A stretch of 64,000 bases of DNA. Origin: Purshia tridentata (taxonomy: Eukaryota; Streptophyta; Magnoliopsida; Rosales; Rosaceae). The position numbers were made by a program, and so were the translations under genes. The notes beneath the pieces are model-generated. The model did not search any database and was not told the origin of the DNA. It saw only the letters and a list, made by a program, of their open reading frames with translations. Below are positions 37,613 through 51,375 of this stretch, in pieces (the first letter of the stretch is position 1; the number at the start of each line of letters is the position of its first letter). The stretch is taken from NCBI GenBank assembly GCA_003254885.1, contig QANT01005788.1, forward strand, positions 422 through 64,421. Direction: 5' to 3'.

Positions 37613-38852
37613 AATATTAGAATTCTATTCTAATCTATCTAATCTCAATCTAGTTATGCTTTTTATTTTAAGATGTCGTGTGTCATCCTATGATCTACAA
37701 TAATTTAGTGGGAGTATAAACAAAAAAACAAACGAGAGTTTAACAATTTGGATTGGTCTTTTTCTTTGGATGATTAGGTCTCTTCACCCTTGGCTGCCAT
37801 ATTTTTTCTTTTTATCTATAAGTTGTCTCTCGTATTTTACAAAACCCTATGCTTACTCCTTAATCTCACATTGCAGTTACTCTTAACTCTGGATTAAGTA
37901 TTAGATTAAATTTTTAGAAACAAGTAGTGTGGAGACTGGAGAGGTCATTTTCTATGAAAATGTATATTTCAAGGTGAAATTGGCCTCTAAGTTTGGGATT
38001 ACGTTCGCTCTTTTTAAAAAGGTGATGTAGTAGAGGTCGGAATGCATTTGGACACAATGGCAGCATAGTTATCGTATGTGACTTCTTAATTTGTAGGTTG
38101 GAGTTTAGGAGATTACACTATTTTTACTGGTCAAATTTGAATTAACTAGTCTTTCACACAAATTATAATACAACAAAATATGACTTGATTATCACGCCTG
38201 ATGCTAGTGTGCGTGGCTAGTATTCGTCACTTGTCTTCTTTTTACAAAGTATCACATTTCGTGGGACGTAAAGTCTACATTATTGATGGTTTTGCGCTTC
38301 TCGGTCATTGCCAGCTACATCCCATTCTTTTAAACTTTTGGTTCACACTGTCTTTGAATGTCTGGCCGTTAGCTTTGAGCAATGTTGTTCTAATTTTGTG
38401 TTGTAGTTTTTGCTTTTTCTTAGCAAAAGAAAATACCAGTGTGTATATTATTATGGTATTCCTTTGGAATCTATGACTTGGGCATTACTTTCTTAGAAGT
38501 GTTATTCGCACTTTAAAATGGAGTCCCATACTAAACAAACAAAGACTATGTTATGTAGATGTCCAATTAGAGAGTAGATAGAGGGCATAAATGGAGTCCA
38601 AGAGCTTGGATAGGCCCCATGAACTTGATCATTTATTCATAGTTCAATTCAATTAAGCTAAATCCAAAAGATTCGATAAATTGGTAATTTGGTAAGCTAT
38701 ATATAAATATTTAAATTCAAATTAAGAGCTACCCAAGTTAATTTAGTCGTATTTATCTTTATAATGTTTAAGAAGTTTTAATTAAGTTCAAACACCCGAT
38801 AAATAATAAATTAAACTCTCAATATATCACTCTCGTAGGTATACTCTTAGTT

Positions 38853-38945
38853 ATTTTTTATTACAGGAGAGGGCAATAGTTCGAATTTGAATGTGTAGGG
38901 AAGAGTTTTTATCTTTGGTCAACTAGACCACTCCTAAATTCATAT
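38853..38945 (-). mobile_element. tRNA-derived SINE copy A
   Basis: On the minus strand the element has an A-box-like GTGGTCTAGTTGACC, a B-box-like AATTCGAACTA and a 3' tail CTGTAATAAAAAATAA. An exact 14-bp target-site duplication, GTATACTCTTAGTT, flanks it at 38839-38852 and 38946-38959. The 3' end TGTAATAAAAAA is shared with copies at 42294-42377 and 51700-51788. Confidence 0.8.
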
Positions 38946-39864
38946 GTATACTCTTAGTTTAGTTTGAATATTTATCATACTTGAATCACTTTGAGTTCTA
39001 CTTTGAGGTTCAAAGTCCCTTAGGAAATACACTAACAATGACCCATAGCTTAAGGGCCAGTGTGCAAAAACTGGTCGAACCAAACCGCTAAAAACCGGTT
39101 TAGTTTGGTTTGGTCAATAAAAATTGAAAAGTCAAACCAAACCGAATTAAACTATTATATTTTATAAATATAGTGTGGTTCAAGTTTTATATAAAAAAAT
39201 TAATTAATATGCTATTTTTTATTTATTTTATTTTAGACAACTACACAAACTCAAATGAAAACTCATTAGCCATAAGGCTTAACAAGGGGAAGAAAGATAT
39301 GAAAGCTCAAACTCAAATGAAAATTAAATGGCTCAGATTATTCCGACTATCCTTCATTGTTGAGTTGATCATTCTTAGGATATTCAATAATAATTTATCG
39401 AAATATTTGTATTATTTCGGTGGCCAATTACTGAATTTTTTTGTATATTTGTATTATTCGATAATAATTTACTAAAATAATACAAATATTTCATTAAATT
39501 ATTATCGAATGTCTTAAAAGTTGTCAACTTAGTAATAAAGAGTGATCAAAATTGGTCTGTCCCAAACTAATTCGAGCTAGAGTTTGCATCCTTGTTTTGC
39601 TCTCGGTAGATATGCAAAAAAGAACAATACCAATCTCTCCAAGCACTCTGGCAGCTATTTTTTATTAGTTGAAGTGTCTTATCGCCTATTTGTCATTATT
39701 ATTGGATAAGTCTCCAATGATGATGTCTTTATTGTAGGAATAGTAAAATCTATATTGTGGGCCATCCTTCCTGACAATGTTCAAATATTTTGAACAGTAT
39801 TTTTTAGATTTCGATAATCAATAAAATCTAAAAGAGTGCATTAATGATTAGTGCCTGCTATATA

Positions 39865-40730
39865 TATATAGTGTCTCCACTTTTTTCCACCTACACTCCT
39901 CTTCTTTTTTTAATATATTTGTACATATTTTTATTAATTGAAGTCTCAAATTTTACCCTTATACATTTTTTCCTAAACAATGTATTCTTTACAAAACAAT
40001 TCATTTTCCGTTCTCTAGCTACATCTTTCTATCATTTAGATCCCCAACCCATTTACACTCGATGCTTCATTGATCAGCTACTAGGGCAAGCACCATCCAA
40101 TAGCCTCCTAACTTAATCCTATTATCTCAGTCATTTCCACCAAACTTGTTGCACAAATTTATTAGTTGATTTGGGAGCATTACATAACAGTGCTTATGCA
40201 ATATATCCCTCACTAAGTTCCAAACAGGTCAAGCTCTTATGGATACCCATTGCTAGTTGATCGTTTTACATCCTTAAACCAAAAATGATGTGAGAGCTCA
40301 TAAAATCTTTAGAAAACCTTGAATGAACCTCATATAAGTGTGAATAACAATTTTTTTTTCACTCTCTCTTTTATTGGGTTCTTGCTTCCTTTATTGTGAG
40401 TCTCATAATCTCATTCAATTAAACCACCCAATGAAAATTTTCATATTATAATACTCATTTGTTGGTTTGTATTTTTATGGTCAAGAACTTATGGCTGCCA
40501 AGTTCTTTGGTAAGTTTAATCTTAGAACAGAAAACCTTGGGTGTAAATTGCGTTGGGATCTGGAAGAAATTAGGAAGAGGCACAAGATGGAATGAAAAAG
40601 TTTTTTTTTAAAAAAAAGTATAAGGGTAAACTTGGGACTTCAACTAATAAAAATACAAAAAAATACAAAAATTGAAAAAAGAGGAGTTCATGTGGAGAAA
40701 AGTGGAGTGTAAAAATAAGCTCTCTATATA
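39865..40730. mobile_element. Non-autonomous element with long terminal inverted repeats
   Basis: About 115 bp at the left end (TCTCCACTTTTTTCCACC, ACTCCTCTT, TTATTAATTGAAGTC, TTACCCTTATACA) matches the reverse complement of the right end (CTCCACTTTTCTCCAC, ACTCCTCTT, TTATTAGTTGAAGTC, TTACCCTTATACT). TATATATATA flanks both ends. The roughly 600-bp interior has normal base composition and no transposase. Long arms suggest a Mutator-type element, possibly carrying captured sequence; the superfamily is inferred. Confidence 0.6.
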
Positions 40731-40799
40731 TATATACATATATATATATATTTTTTTTAATAGGAGTGGCTGATATTTTCGATATTTATAAGTCCGGCA

Positions 40800-40908
40800 G
40801 AGAAAAGTTTGCATGACCCGTTATAGGAGACATGGCATCACAAGCAAAAGAGAGGAAGGGAAGAATTATGATGCCACGTCCCTATAACGGAATATACAAA
40901 TTTCTCAC
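40800..40908. mobile_element. Small MITE, family M1 copy 2
   Basis: The left arm (AAGTTTGCATGACCCG, TTATAGGAGACATGGCATCA) pairs with the right arm read in reverse (AAATTTGTATATTCCG, TTATAGGGACGTGGCATCA). It shares these termini with the element at 16569-16701. It is about 110 bp and non-coding. Confidence 0.6.
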
Positions 40909-41765
40909 TCCAGCACGTCCATTTTATGAAGACAAAACAATATTGATTGACAGAGTAATGCAATTTTTAGGTTTGCTTAAACGAAGTTATTTACGTTTTA
41001 TATTCTCAATAAAAATATTAATTTTAAATTACATATGCTCAATTAAATCTTATAAATTTTCTACACTTTAAAATTTAATTTAAAATTTTGAACTGCAATT
41101 GCATTTGCTAATTGATTGGCACCTATGTTGAAAACTTGTTAGTTACTTGATATAAATATATCAATAAAAAATTATTTGTTATCTAGTTATGGTTAAAAAA
41201 TACATTAATAAAAATAATTGGTCAAATGATTTTCAATTTAGCTTATTCTTTTCAGGTCCACCTTTCAATGGACAAGAATGTTCAAGTGCATACTGGTATG
41301 TATGTAATGTACATGGCAATAACCATTTTTTTTAGTTCATTCTATAATGTTTTTCTCATGACCGAAACCATTTATTGTTTTTTTGTTTTATATTAGTTAA
41401 CAAAGAGAGTAAGAGATGCATATAAAGGTGCATACAATTATATGAACTAATATCATGTTTACAAAATGCTCTTCAAGCTACAGAAGAAGCCTATCATTTA
41501 TAAAATGGGTATCTTTGGTACAGCACTGCCCAAATTTAATTGCATAAGAGGACTGATATATATATACCCATTTATTTCTCTCACTACACAGTACACACCC
41601 TTCTAAATCATTTTATGAAATAAAATAAAAATCACTCAAAAACAAAATTACCACACAGGACAGAAAACAAAATTACCCAAGATAGGAAAGTTGGTGAATG
41701 AAGGACTTTTCTTGGACGAGTACGCCCACCTACCTGCCTACCCATGCTTCATCACATTCTCACCC

Positions 41766-41796
<31 letters not shown>

Positions 41797-42293
41797 AACT
41801 TGAGAGTCACTCATAGAATTGATGCGTACCAGTATACCACAAGCACGCTCAACAGTCACATAAGACATGTATATTTGTCAGTAAAGAAGCATATATACAC
41901 TTAATCTGCCAAAAAAAACCAATATAAAATATACTAGTAACTATTGGATGTGGTATTGTGTCTGCCAATAAAAAACCAAAAATCAATACAAAATTGAATT
42001 GGGAGCATTTATAGAAAGATGCTTTGACGTCCGTCTTTCTAAAAGTGAGTGTATTGTGTCTGTATGTTTACATCGCTCATTGTTTTTCTAGTCTTCCTAC
42101 ATAGGGCGTCAGACCCGGATAAATTTTACTTATATAAAACATGTAAGTTCATCGTTTTTTCATGCTTAAAAGTTGTGAAATCGTTTTTTCTTGCTTAAAA
42201 GTTGTGAATTGGAATGGTGGAAAAAAATAATAATTGTAAACTGAAAAACACAACGAAGTAATAAAAGCCTAAAGATGGACGGAGGTGGTGGTT

Positions 42294-42377
42294 TTTTTAT
42301 TTTTTATTACAAGATAAGAGGAGAGTTCGAACCCAGATATGTCTTCGGCCAACTAGATAAACTTCAATTTACAACCA
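42294..42377 (-). mobile_element. tRNA-derived SINE copy B
   Basis: The minus strand reads A-box-like TATCTAGTTGGCCGAAG, a near-consensus B box GGGTTCGAACTC, and the tail CTTGTAATAAAAAATAAA. Imperfect 11-bp flanks (AGGTGGTGGTT at 42283-42293, AGGTGATGGTT at 42378-42388) look like a target-site duplication. This is the copy with the best-preserved B box. Confidence 0.75.
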
Positions 42378-43109
42378 AGGTGATGGTTCACCTGGTTCTA
42401 ACTTATTTTCAATAAAACAAAAATCCAAAAATTCTAAGCCCCAACCAATCTTTCCACCCCAAGCCCAGCCCATTCTGGCTTTTAAGGTTGATTTTGTCCT
42501 TGATGATAAAGACTCAAGTAAATAATTAATATGGGCCGATGAAAGAATAATCTTTTCAATTTATTCAATACTAATTTTTTAGCACGCGCTTGGCACGTGT
42601 TAATTTTTATTTTTATTTTATTCTTATTATTATTCTCATTACTCTCATTACGTTTTAAGCTAATAGGGTGTGTTTTTTATTTTTTAAATTTTATTTTAAT
42701 CTTTGTGTTTTACAACTATACCATTATATATTAGGTTGTTTTAAAATGATTGTTTTGCTAAATAAATGATATTTTAGACAATAATATTTTGGTGAAACCT
42801 GTAACACTAAACTATTCTCCTAATTTTGATTAGCTGCGAACGTGACGTGTCGCCGATTGCTTGGTAGCTACTTGGCACTACTTTCTCCACCGAGTTTTGA
42901 AGGTAAACCTCTATTTTTTCACGTCATCCCCTTCTAGGGTATGTATAGAATGAGCTTGGTAGTTTTGAGGCGTTATGTTATGATTTAGTTCCAAGATTTT
43001 AAGCTCTTATAACATAAACTCCATTGAACCAGTATTGAGCACTCGGTTAAAGATATCTGGCGCCTGGCGAAAAGATGCGAACATGTGCATGTCCACGCTT
43101 GAAGCAGAC

Positions 43110-43253
43110 TATATATATATATAGAGTGATGTTCTTGGCACTGCAAAAAAGTCATTCTGCACTCCAATTTTTTTAAAAATAAGAGAAAATATGTACATGT
43201 TGGAATACAAAATGACCTTTTTGGAGTGCCAATAGTATTTTATTATATATAGA
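43110..43253. mobile_element. Short MITE of about 140 bp
   Basis: The left arm (CTTGGCACTGCAAAAAAGTC, ATTCTG, ACTCCAA) pairs with the right arm read in reverse (ATTGGCACTCCAAAAAGGTC, ATTTTG, ATTCCAA). TATATATA-rich sequence flanks both ends. It is non-coding and palindromic along most of its length. Confidence 0.6.
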
Positions 43254-46244
43254 TGACTAAACATATACATCATTTTTTCAAAAAGAAATTGCTAAGCATA
43301 TACATCAGTATAACCAATAACTTTGCAAGCGACCTCGCAGCATGTGTTGCCTCCCTAGTCATGGTCTGAAATAGTGAAATTCCATATAATTTCCTAACTT
43401 CTTTTAATTGGTGCACCTCCATGTGCATCACCCACCTCACACTTTAGCATAGTGCACGACAACCACCATGCATGGCCTTTTTTCAATGCCCAAGAATCCA
43501 ACAAACAGTAAAAAAATTTGTGGCTGAAAATTTTTTATTTAAAAAGGTAAAGAATTTTTCTTCTTCCACTGAAAGGTGAGTAAAGAAGGCTAGCACCATT
43601 CTAGTTTCTATTTATGATTTCCAATAAACAACTCTATCTCATTACTCGAGTAGGACCCAAGAATAGTACAGCCATCGAATTAGCTTTACAAGTTTACAAC
43701 CATCCCCCTTTGCCATCTTTCTATTTAAGGGGACCACTTCTTCATTGAAAGGCCATCGATTGTTGCTGGTCTCTCTCTCTCTGTGTCATAATTTTTAGGG
43801 TTTTTTACAGCAGTGCCCAAAACTATCACCTCTGGCTAGTTTTTCAAACTTTTTCATGTCTCACTTTGCCCTAATTCGTTAACTCTTTCATTTTCATGCT
43901 GACGCCTGACGTGATATAAAAATGACAAATTTTTGGAAGTCGGAAAAATACCTCTCTACTCTTGTATGGAAGTCGGAAAAATGATGGAACAAAATAATAT
44001 TTGAGGGATAAAAGTGTTGCTATTTACACACCTATTTTTCTTTCACTAGACATTCCTTTCCCTTATTTATTAAAGGGAGACTTCTATTTAGGTTATTTAA
44101 TTTTATAATTTACTAATTAAAGTTTTATGGATTTTAAAATTTTAATTAAATTCAATTATATTGTAAATATTTCATGTTACATAATATTGGTCCATAAGTT
44201 TTTCTTTTTTTTACACATACCAGGCGCTGAGTGCTTGATAGCCATTTTCAAGTTGGGCAGTCCTCAGTGTCCAGCGCTCGGCGGTTATTTTCTAGTATTC
44301 AGTAGTACTCGACATCGAGCGCTTGGCGGCCATTTTCAAGTTAAAATCTAACATGTAGTCTTCACAAATCTCATTATTATATACATTAGAAAGGTATAAG
44401 GTAAACTTGTATCCTATACCCTCAAAAAATTAAAAAAATGGTAAAATATTTCTTTGACAAAACAATGGTCAAAGGGTTTTATTTAGAAAAAACAAAGCCA
44501 TATAGTTTTTGTCCAAATAAGAAATTTAAGGACTAAACTCTAATTTTATGTTTATGAAAATTACAATTCTAACCCTAACTCAAATGACCATAATATTCTC
44601 ACAAAATCACATAATAACAAAATCACCCATCACCAGCTTCATTGGTGTCGCCACTATCGCTGGCCTTTCTTTCTCGTTCATTTCCTCTCTACCTCTGTTT
44701 TCGTTTTCTTTTTTTCCTTCTCTTTCTTCCTCTTCTTTCTTGCTGAGAAAAAGGGTGGGTAGACTCTTCCCCCAACCTAGCCTCAGCCCTACTCTGCCTC
44801 GCCCATCCCATCCCCTCCCCGACCACACCCCCTAACCCAACCCTAACCGACATCGATATGGAGGCCAGCAAGCTCGTCGGTCCCTAGATTTGATTGGAGA
44901 GAGTGGCTGTGAGAAGAGAAAGAAGGGGAGAGAGAAAAGAGAAATAGCAAGGTAGGACGGGCAACAGTGGTTGAAGTTGGCGTCGAGGGTGGGTTTGGGT
45001 TGACTAGGTTTTGTTTTGTTTTGTTTTGTTTTTTTTTTGGTTGTGCGTGTAAATTAGGGTATTTTAAATATTTTAAGAGTATGTTTTGATAAATTAAAAT
45101 AATCAATAAGAAAAAAAATTGAGATGGGAAATGAATATGTAGTGAGAAAAAAAATGAGTGTGACAATTAGACACATACGGCAGTTTGGGGGCATTGTTAT
45201 AAACACCCCTCACTGCATAATGTTTTCTCTTTTTCACGCAGATTGATAAGGACCAGAGACCAGAAGGCATAATAAAAGGCATAGAGAAAAGAGATGAGAG
45301 AGACAAAGGGATGACAAAAGGGCCACCCCACCCACCGCCTGTCTTTACTCATTTTGTCTATGGCTCTGTGCAATTGACTGATGCGCAAAACAACACAAAG
45401 TAATGAAAAAAAATGCTTTCTCAACTACCAGGCAACCTACAATAATTGCAAGATGCCATGAGAAGTTTACTTGGGTTTCAGGCTAGTTGAGTTCTTTAAT
45501 AATGCATTTATCATTAACTATATAGTGGATCAAGAAGATCAGTGAGGGTGCATTGCACACCTATCAGACGTCACTGTCCCCCAAACGCAACAACCAAGCA
45601 CCACTTGATGTATATAGGCTTTAAAACTAGCTCATCTGTCATCACCATTTCACCATGGGCCGAACCCACATTCACAATCACTTGACCACCCATAATTGGT
45701 GTAAAATTTCCAACATTTGGGCCAAATGACTCAGATCCAACAAGAAAAGCTATTTAACCAAAACAAACTTTTCTGTATTAATGCTACAATGTTTTGTTTT
45801 ATGGGTAACAAGGAAATTCCTCATAGTCATTCTCTCACGGGGTACAAGATCTTAAGGTGAACCCTAAACACACGCAATTTCATAAACCACACTTACTAGG
45901 CAAATTCAAATATTCTTACATCCGCCGTGAGTAGTGCTGCGATGCTAGCCGGGCTCACATATCCATTTCCTGGTAAGGAGGAAAGACGTAGGGATCTTAA
46001 CGAGCAAGCACCCAAGACAAATGCTCAGCTTGATCCAACCTTTATGAGCAAGGAACATGAGCAATATATACTAACAGCCAAACATATTTGAAAGTGCAGG
46101 CATTTTGTCAAAAAGATGCACCACTTTATCTTCCTGAATAACTCAACAGTAATGAATGAAGTACATCTATAGTACAAACAGTAATGCATGAGCTCTACTG
46201 GAGCTACACTAGATCATATGCTTAACAAGTGCACAGTCTGGTTA

Positions 46245-48451
46245 TTAATAAACATAAGGTAATATTCTCCACGGAACATGCTTGACGTATTCTGCCCAGA
46301 TCTCTTTATACTTCTCTGCACAGCGAGCTTCATCTCTTCTTTCTCTCCAAACGAGCAGAATAAGAAGATAAATTGGATAGAAGTATGGAACTGGGGAACT
46401 GCAAAATGAGTGACTATTAAAATGGCGATTTTTTTTTCCAAAAAAGTTAAATGAACAATTGTAGAGGAATAGGAAAACTACCTTATCCCACAAGGTAAAC
46501 TAAAAGACAGTGCAAGTAACAAGTCGCCAAGGTAATTACAGTGCCTTGCGATTCCCCTTCGCCAAAATAACCAGAATGTGAGAAAATGTCTGTGATGAAG
46601 CATCATTTACTTTTTATATGTATATTTTTCTTGTGAGGTTATTAATGTAAGCATTGAGCAGATGGGATGACACTCAGTGTCATGAAAGATACAATTCATG
46701 CACCTTCTGCCAAGCGCCAATTCCCACAACACAAAAATGGGTAATAATTTTACATAGGGGATTAGCAGTGATTCATTATTTCTGATACTTGTTAAACAGA
46801 TATGAGCTGATAGAGAATGAATAACAAATCATATACATCATCCAATTCATTTTCCAAATTACTTGACCAGTTAAGATTCAATCATCAGGCAGTCTAGGCA
46901 GCTGTTCCTCCTACGAAATCGTATTAGAGCCCAATCAAATGGGTTACTTCATTCACCTCAGATTTGAAATATTGCTGGTTGATTGATTCAATAACCAATA
47001 ATTCTTATTGATAGATCAAGTCATTTAACTTGATCAGTTGATAATTCTGGAACTGTATTCTATTTTTATTTTCCTCAAAAGAATTCTGCAACTAAATTCA
47101 TATTGTTCAAATATTTTATTTCTTACAAGAACTTATCAATAAAATACCAAATAACATATTCAAAGATGTACTTCCAATTACCTTATTGTTTATTTTCATT
47201 AACTTTTTATCCGTAGAATTGATGACAATAATGATGAGAGAAGAAAGAACAGGATGATGAGAATGTGATCAGATGGAAAGCTTACCAATAACCAGAAGCA
47301 AGCAACTTTCCCCCAATGACCTTTGGAGGCTTACCCCATATAAGCGCTTTGGGATATTTTTTAAAAACATGCTTTTGCTTGTTGGCTCCTCTAAATACTA
47401 CATACCTATCCAGTATGGATTTTAAAAGTTCAATAATGGAAAATGAACTAAAATAAATTAGGTTGTAAGGCTTTGAATTCCAACTATATGTTGACAGAAA
47501 ATTACCCAATCAGAAAAGTCAAGCAATTTGCTATGATAGTAGCTGTTCTTAACTCCACCTTGTTACTCAGAAGCCACCAGCCCTATAACAAATGAAATGA
47601 CAATGCAGATAATTATAACAATGAAAGATACAATGACTAAGGGTTTAAAGTTGCTTCTAAATCATTCTTCTGGTTGACAGAATGCATAACAAATATGCTT
47701 TATTTTTTACAGTTCTCTGGCAATGGTCAATCTATATTCTCAAACAAGCATATGGAAGCACACAAAAACAGTATATAGTGTGCACAGGCACGTGTCTGGG
47801 AGGGGAGTAGGAAAGAAAAACCAGTTTAATTCAGGGTTACATGCCTGGATGCTGAAAGTGAAAGGAATCCACACTAGATCTCCAAATACCAGCATAAAGC
47901 CCAGTCTCTCTGCAATTATGTCCCATCTGTAAAAGACAATGATGTAAAAGAAAAGATTGGATATGCAAACAGAACATATATAAATAACCCAAACTGACAT
48001 GTCACCCAATCATCACAAAGATAATGAAAGAGAATGCAGCAAGAGATATAACAGACCAAGTTAGTTTGATTCTTTTCTCACCATACAAGACAGAATATAA
48101 AACTAGAAGTACATAAACAAAGACAAAATAAATGGCTAAAGTAATCAGAAATGAATAAGATACAATCAGAATTCTGTGTCCTATGTATTGCACAAATGTG
48201 TGGCAGATTCTGTATGCGGGGATGAGCATTTTAGAATAACTTAGAGGAGGTGCTTTTTGAAAAATTTAAAAGCAAACTGTGACACAGGAGAAAACTAAAC
48301 TAAAAGACTCAACTAGACACCCATTCACTTACGTGGAGGTCATGTACTCCTCATGAATAAAGTAGTCCAGGATGTATAACTGGAACAAAGAAGAGGGCAG
48401 AATTTTCAGCAATCACTTATAACAAATAAACTAAAGGAAATACACACACAC

Positions 48452-48486
<35 letters not shown>

Positions 48487-50338
48487 TATGCTCTAGTGGG
48501 AGACATGATATGGGCGATGGTGCACGCCATAACAATTTAACACATATATAAACACACACGACTGTCACATTAACACATATATAGACACACAAATACAATA
48601 CACATATATCCCATATTACCGCACAGAATAACTGGAAGAGGATCATTGATCGACTCAAGGTGCCTTCCTGGATACTTCTTGCAAGAACTGAAAGGTTGAT
48701 AAATAGCCAGCCCATCATTCCAGCTCTAACAAAGAAAAACCTACAGAAGCAAATATCATTGTCTTTATAAGCTTCATATGCATCATAAATATTAGACTGA
48801 ACAATTCCATCTAATTTATTTCATTAGGTCTAAAATGTTATAGCAATCAGATCAATCACGAATGTTATGAAGAACGAATTTTGACGCAACAGTAGCGGAA
48901 AAGATAAAAGGAAAGCAAAAGAGAAAAGAAAATGAGTCAAACCCCAGACTGCACTATGGAAGGGAAGGGGAACAATTTAAGGTGAGGAAAAAAAAAATTT
49001 AAATACTAAGATATTGCATAAAGTGATTGTTATGACAAATATAGTACTGATTTTATGGGTGTATATAACACTGGCTATATGGAAAGCACACCATGAAGAT
49101 TGAAGACTGCATTACATACTTGAGGTCGATGCCCATAAAATGAGGATTGAGCTGTATTCCAAACCACCTATCAAACAAAGTAAGAGTGTTCATATCAATA
49201 TAACTGAAAGATGCATTCACCAAGGGATTGAAGCAAATACAGAAACTGAACCCTTCAGATTTAAGACACTAAGAGATAGAAGTAGTCAAGCATTGCATGT
49301 CAAGTAGTGTTGAAGACAGAAATCAATGATCAGTTCTTTGTCCAGCAAGACAGGAGGTTGGTTCACGAGATAATTTAATTTCTGTTTGTTATCTTAAAAT
49401 AATAATAATAATAATGATGTAGTGATGCTTTTCACTGGTTGAAAGAAGATTCAACAAATCTACTTTTGCATTAGTATAAACCATTCCACCCAATGGAGAT
49501 CACTTGGAATAAGTTAGAAAGTTGTTAAAACTACCAGTCATGTAGAAGATTCCCTGTCACATGAGGCTTTAGGGAGGAACCCCGGTTTCTCGACTTGCAC
49601 CCAGTAGCATAAAGTACCAGTGTGACCTAATATAATAAGCAATAAACAGAAACAACTAAATATCAATTAGCATAAGCATTTAATAAAAGAAAACAACTTA
49701 ATTATAATGATTCAATACTCAACCACCAAAATGGAAGATATGGTCTCATGGGATTAAATACAAGTCAATGTAGACAAGCGAGTTTCTTCTTTACTATATA
49801 GGGTCTCTCCAGAAGTAAATGAAGCACCCATTCCTACTGATAATTTGTATCCATATATCTTTGCATGCCAGAATGATTGAATGATTTTCCCAATTCAAGT
49901 CAATTTTATATTAATGATTGAACATATGAGTCTGTGGAGGTACCCATATGTAGGCTCTTCCACATGAGAGCCATACCAACAATATTGAGAAGCTCAACTT
50001 TTGATTTACACAATTGTGACTCTGAGTTGTAAAGAAGAAGCTTCATCTTGAACAAGGATGCCAGCATTAGATTTGTGCATGCACTTCACCAACTATTATG
50101 CCACTATATGTTTCAAATGCTACCACTGGAAAATGGACAACTATATATCAATAGCTTCCTAACTTACCAGAGCACTAAACAAGAAAGTTGTTGATAATAG
50201 CTCAAGTCCTCTGTCTGATATTGCCTGCAAAAATTGTTATGATGTTAATACACACTTCCAGTTTCTGCTGTATACAGGCAAAATAAGCAGATGGGAAAAT
50301 ATGTTTTACTATAATTGCCATTAGTTTATACAACTTTA

Positions 50339-50371
<33 letters not shown>

Positions 50372-51375
50372 TGTAACCGTGAAGAGCAGCTAAACCACAT
50401 ATTATGGTGTATCAATTTGGTCTGTCGTGTGGAGCTGGAACCATATTCAGGAAAATAAATAATCCCTCTCAGGGCACAAAAGAAGAAGGAGATTTGAGTG
50501 ATGAATGGGCTTTGCATAATTCCATATGGAACAGTGTTCAATTTCCAGAAGGCATTTTAGGTTTGACAGATTTTTCAAATTGGTGCCAAGAACTGAGTAT
50601 GAAAAGAATTTTTTCACTTTATTCGGCAGTAAAACCATCGATCCCATTTTGAGTTACTAAAGTGATTTGCCTTTATGACTATTGATATTATTCAAGTTTT
50701 GGCCAATATGTGGCTATGGATCATGTTCAATTGCAAGTAATCCCACAAAAATGTAAATGAAAATTGGAAGGTGGTTGAAAGTAGACGAAAGTCACAAAAC
50801 CAATAAGTAAGCCTTTCAATAACAACAAATTTCTAGACCATCAACCAAAATTTAGTCAATACATGAAAATTAATGATCCAAGAAACACACTGAAGTAGTG
50901 ACCACATACAGTAAGTGATACGAAATCCATCTTAGCAGCAACTCCTAGAAGCCCAACCAGCAACAAAAGTGATGGCAGACCTTACAAATCAGGAAAAGAA
51001 AAATTGGGTTCAGCTAAAAATAAATCAAGCTTTTTAAAGCTCAGCTACTCAAGCATATAACAACTAAACAGAATGTGGGAATGTATGAATGCATTTAAAA
51101 ACTTACCATTGCAGCGATAATGGAGACGAGATCCATCTGGTAAGATGACTCCGGGAACAACTTTTCCGGGCAATATGGATCCAGCAATGGCCAAGTAAGT
51201 AGAGAACAATGCTAGAATAGCAACCTGGATACAAATGAAGTAATTGACTTATTAATACACATAACTGGAATAAAAAAAATTAAAAAGAAAAGAAAAAGAA
51301 GACGAAGAAGTGGTGAGGGGAACTTACAGAGACCCATGAGGGAATTAGGAGGTGAAGAAGATAACCCAGATCCAT
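46245..51375 (-). CDS. FK: Delta(14)-sterol reductase (FACKEL)
   Basis: Thirteen coding exons join to 369 aa, the same length as Arabidopsis FK: 51375-51328, 51224-51107, 50980-50910, 50224-50168, 49626-49535, 49167-49120, 48740-48620, 48379-48333, 47926-47845, 47582-47506, 47405-47286, 46556-46482, 46398-46245. The enzyme reduces the C14-C15 double bond of sterol intermediates with NADPH in the ER membrane, on the way to phytosterols and brassinosteroids. The protein is hydrophobic with many membrane spans and carries the ERG4/ERG24 family signatures: [33 protein letters not shown], and near the C-terminus [20 protein letters not shown] with [14 protein letters not shown]. It ends WRILPYVY, as in Arabidopsis. 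Twelve introns separate the coding exons; the intron after the exon ending at 47845 begins with GC instead of GT. It is transcribed divergently from VTE4. Confidence 0.95.

Larger units (their letters stand above)
34900..46244. other. 11-kb gene-poor, AT-rich stretch
   Basis: I find no conserved protein-coding exon on either strand. The open frames are short, of biased composition and without domains. What it does hold is listed separately: a perfect hairpin, SINE copies and several MITE-like elements. The block 35900-36360 is more GC-balanced than its surroundings and could be an unrecognised transcript or a gene relic. A degenerate repeat with GCGCT(T/C)GGCGG cores lies at about 44220-44340, and a CT microsatellite at about 41765-41790. 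Confidence 0.5.

Noticed and set aside
44548-45166. Frames on both strands with Ser/Pro- or Lys/Glu-rich translations
   Set aside because: Low-complexity CT/GA-rich DNA; no conserved domain, codon bias or splice context.
34900-46244. Possible LTR retrotransposon in the gene-poor stretch
   Set aside because: No pair of long terminal repeats and no gag or pol-like protein segments were seen.
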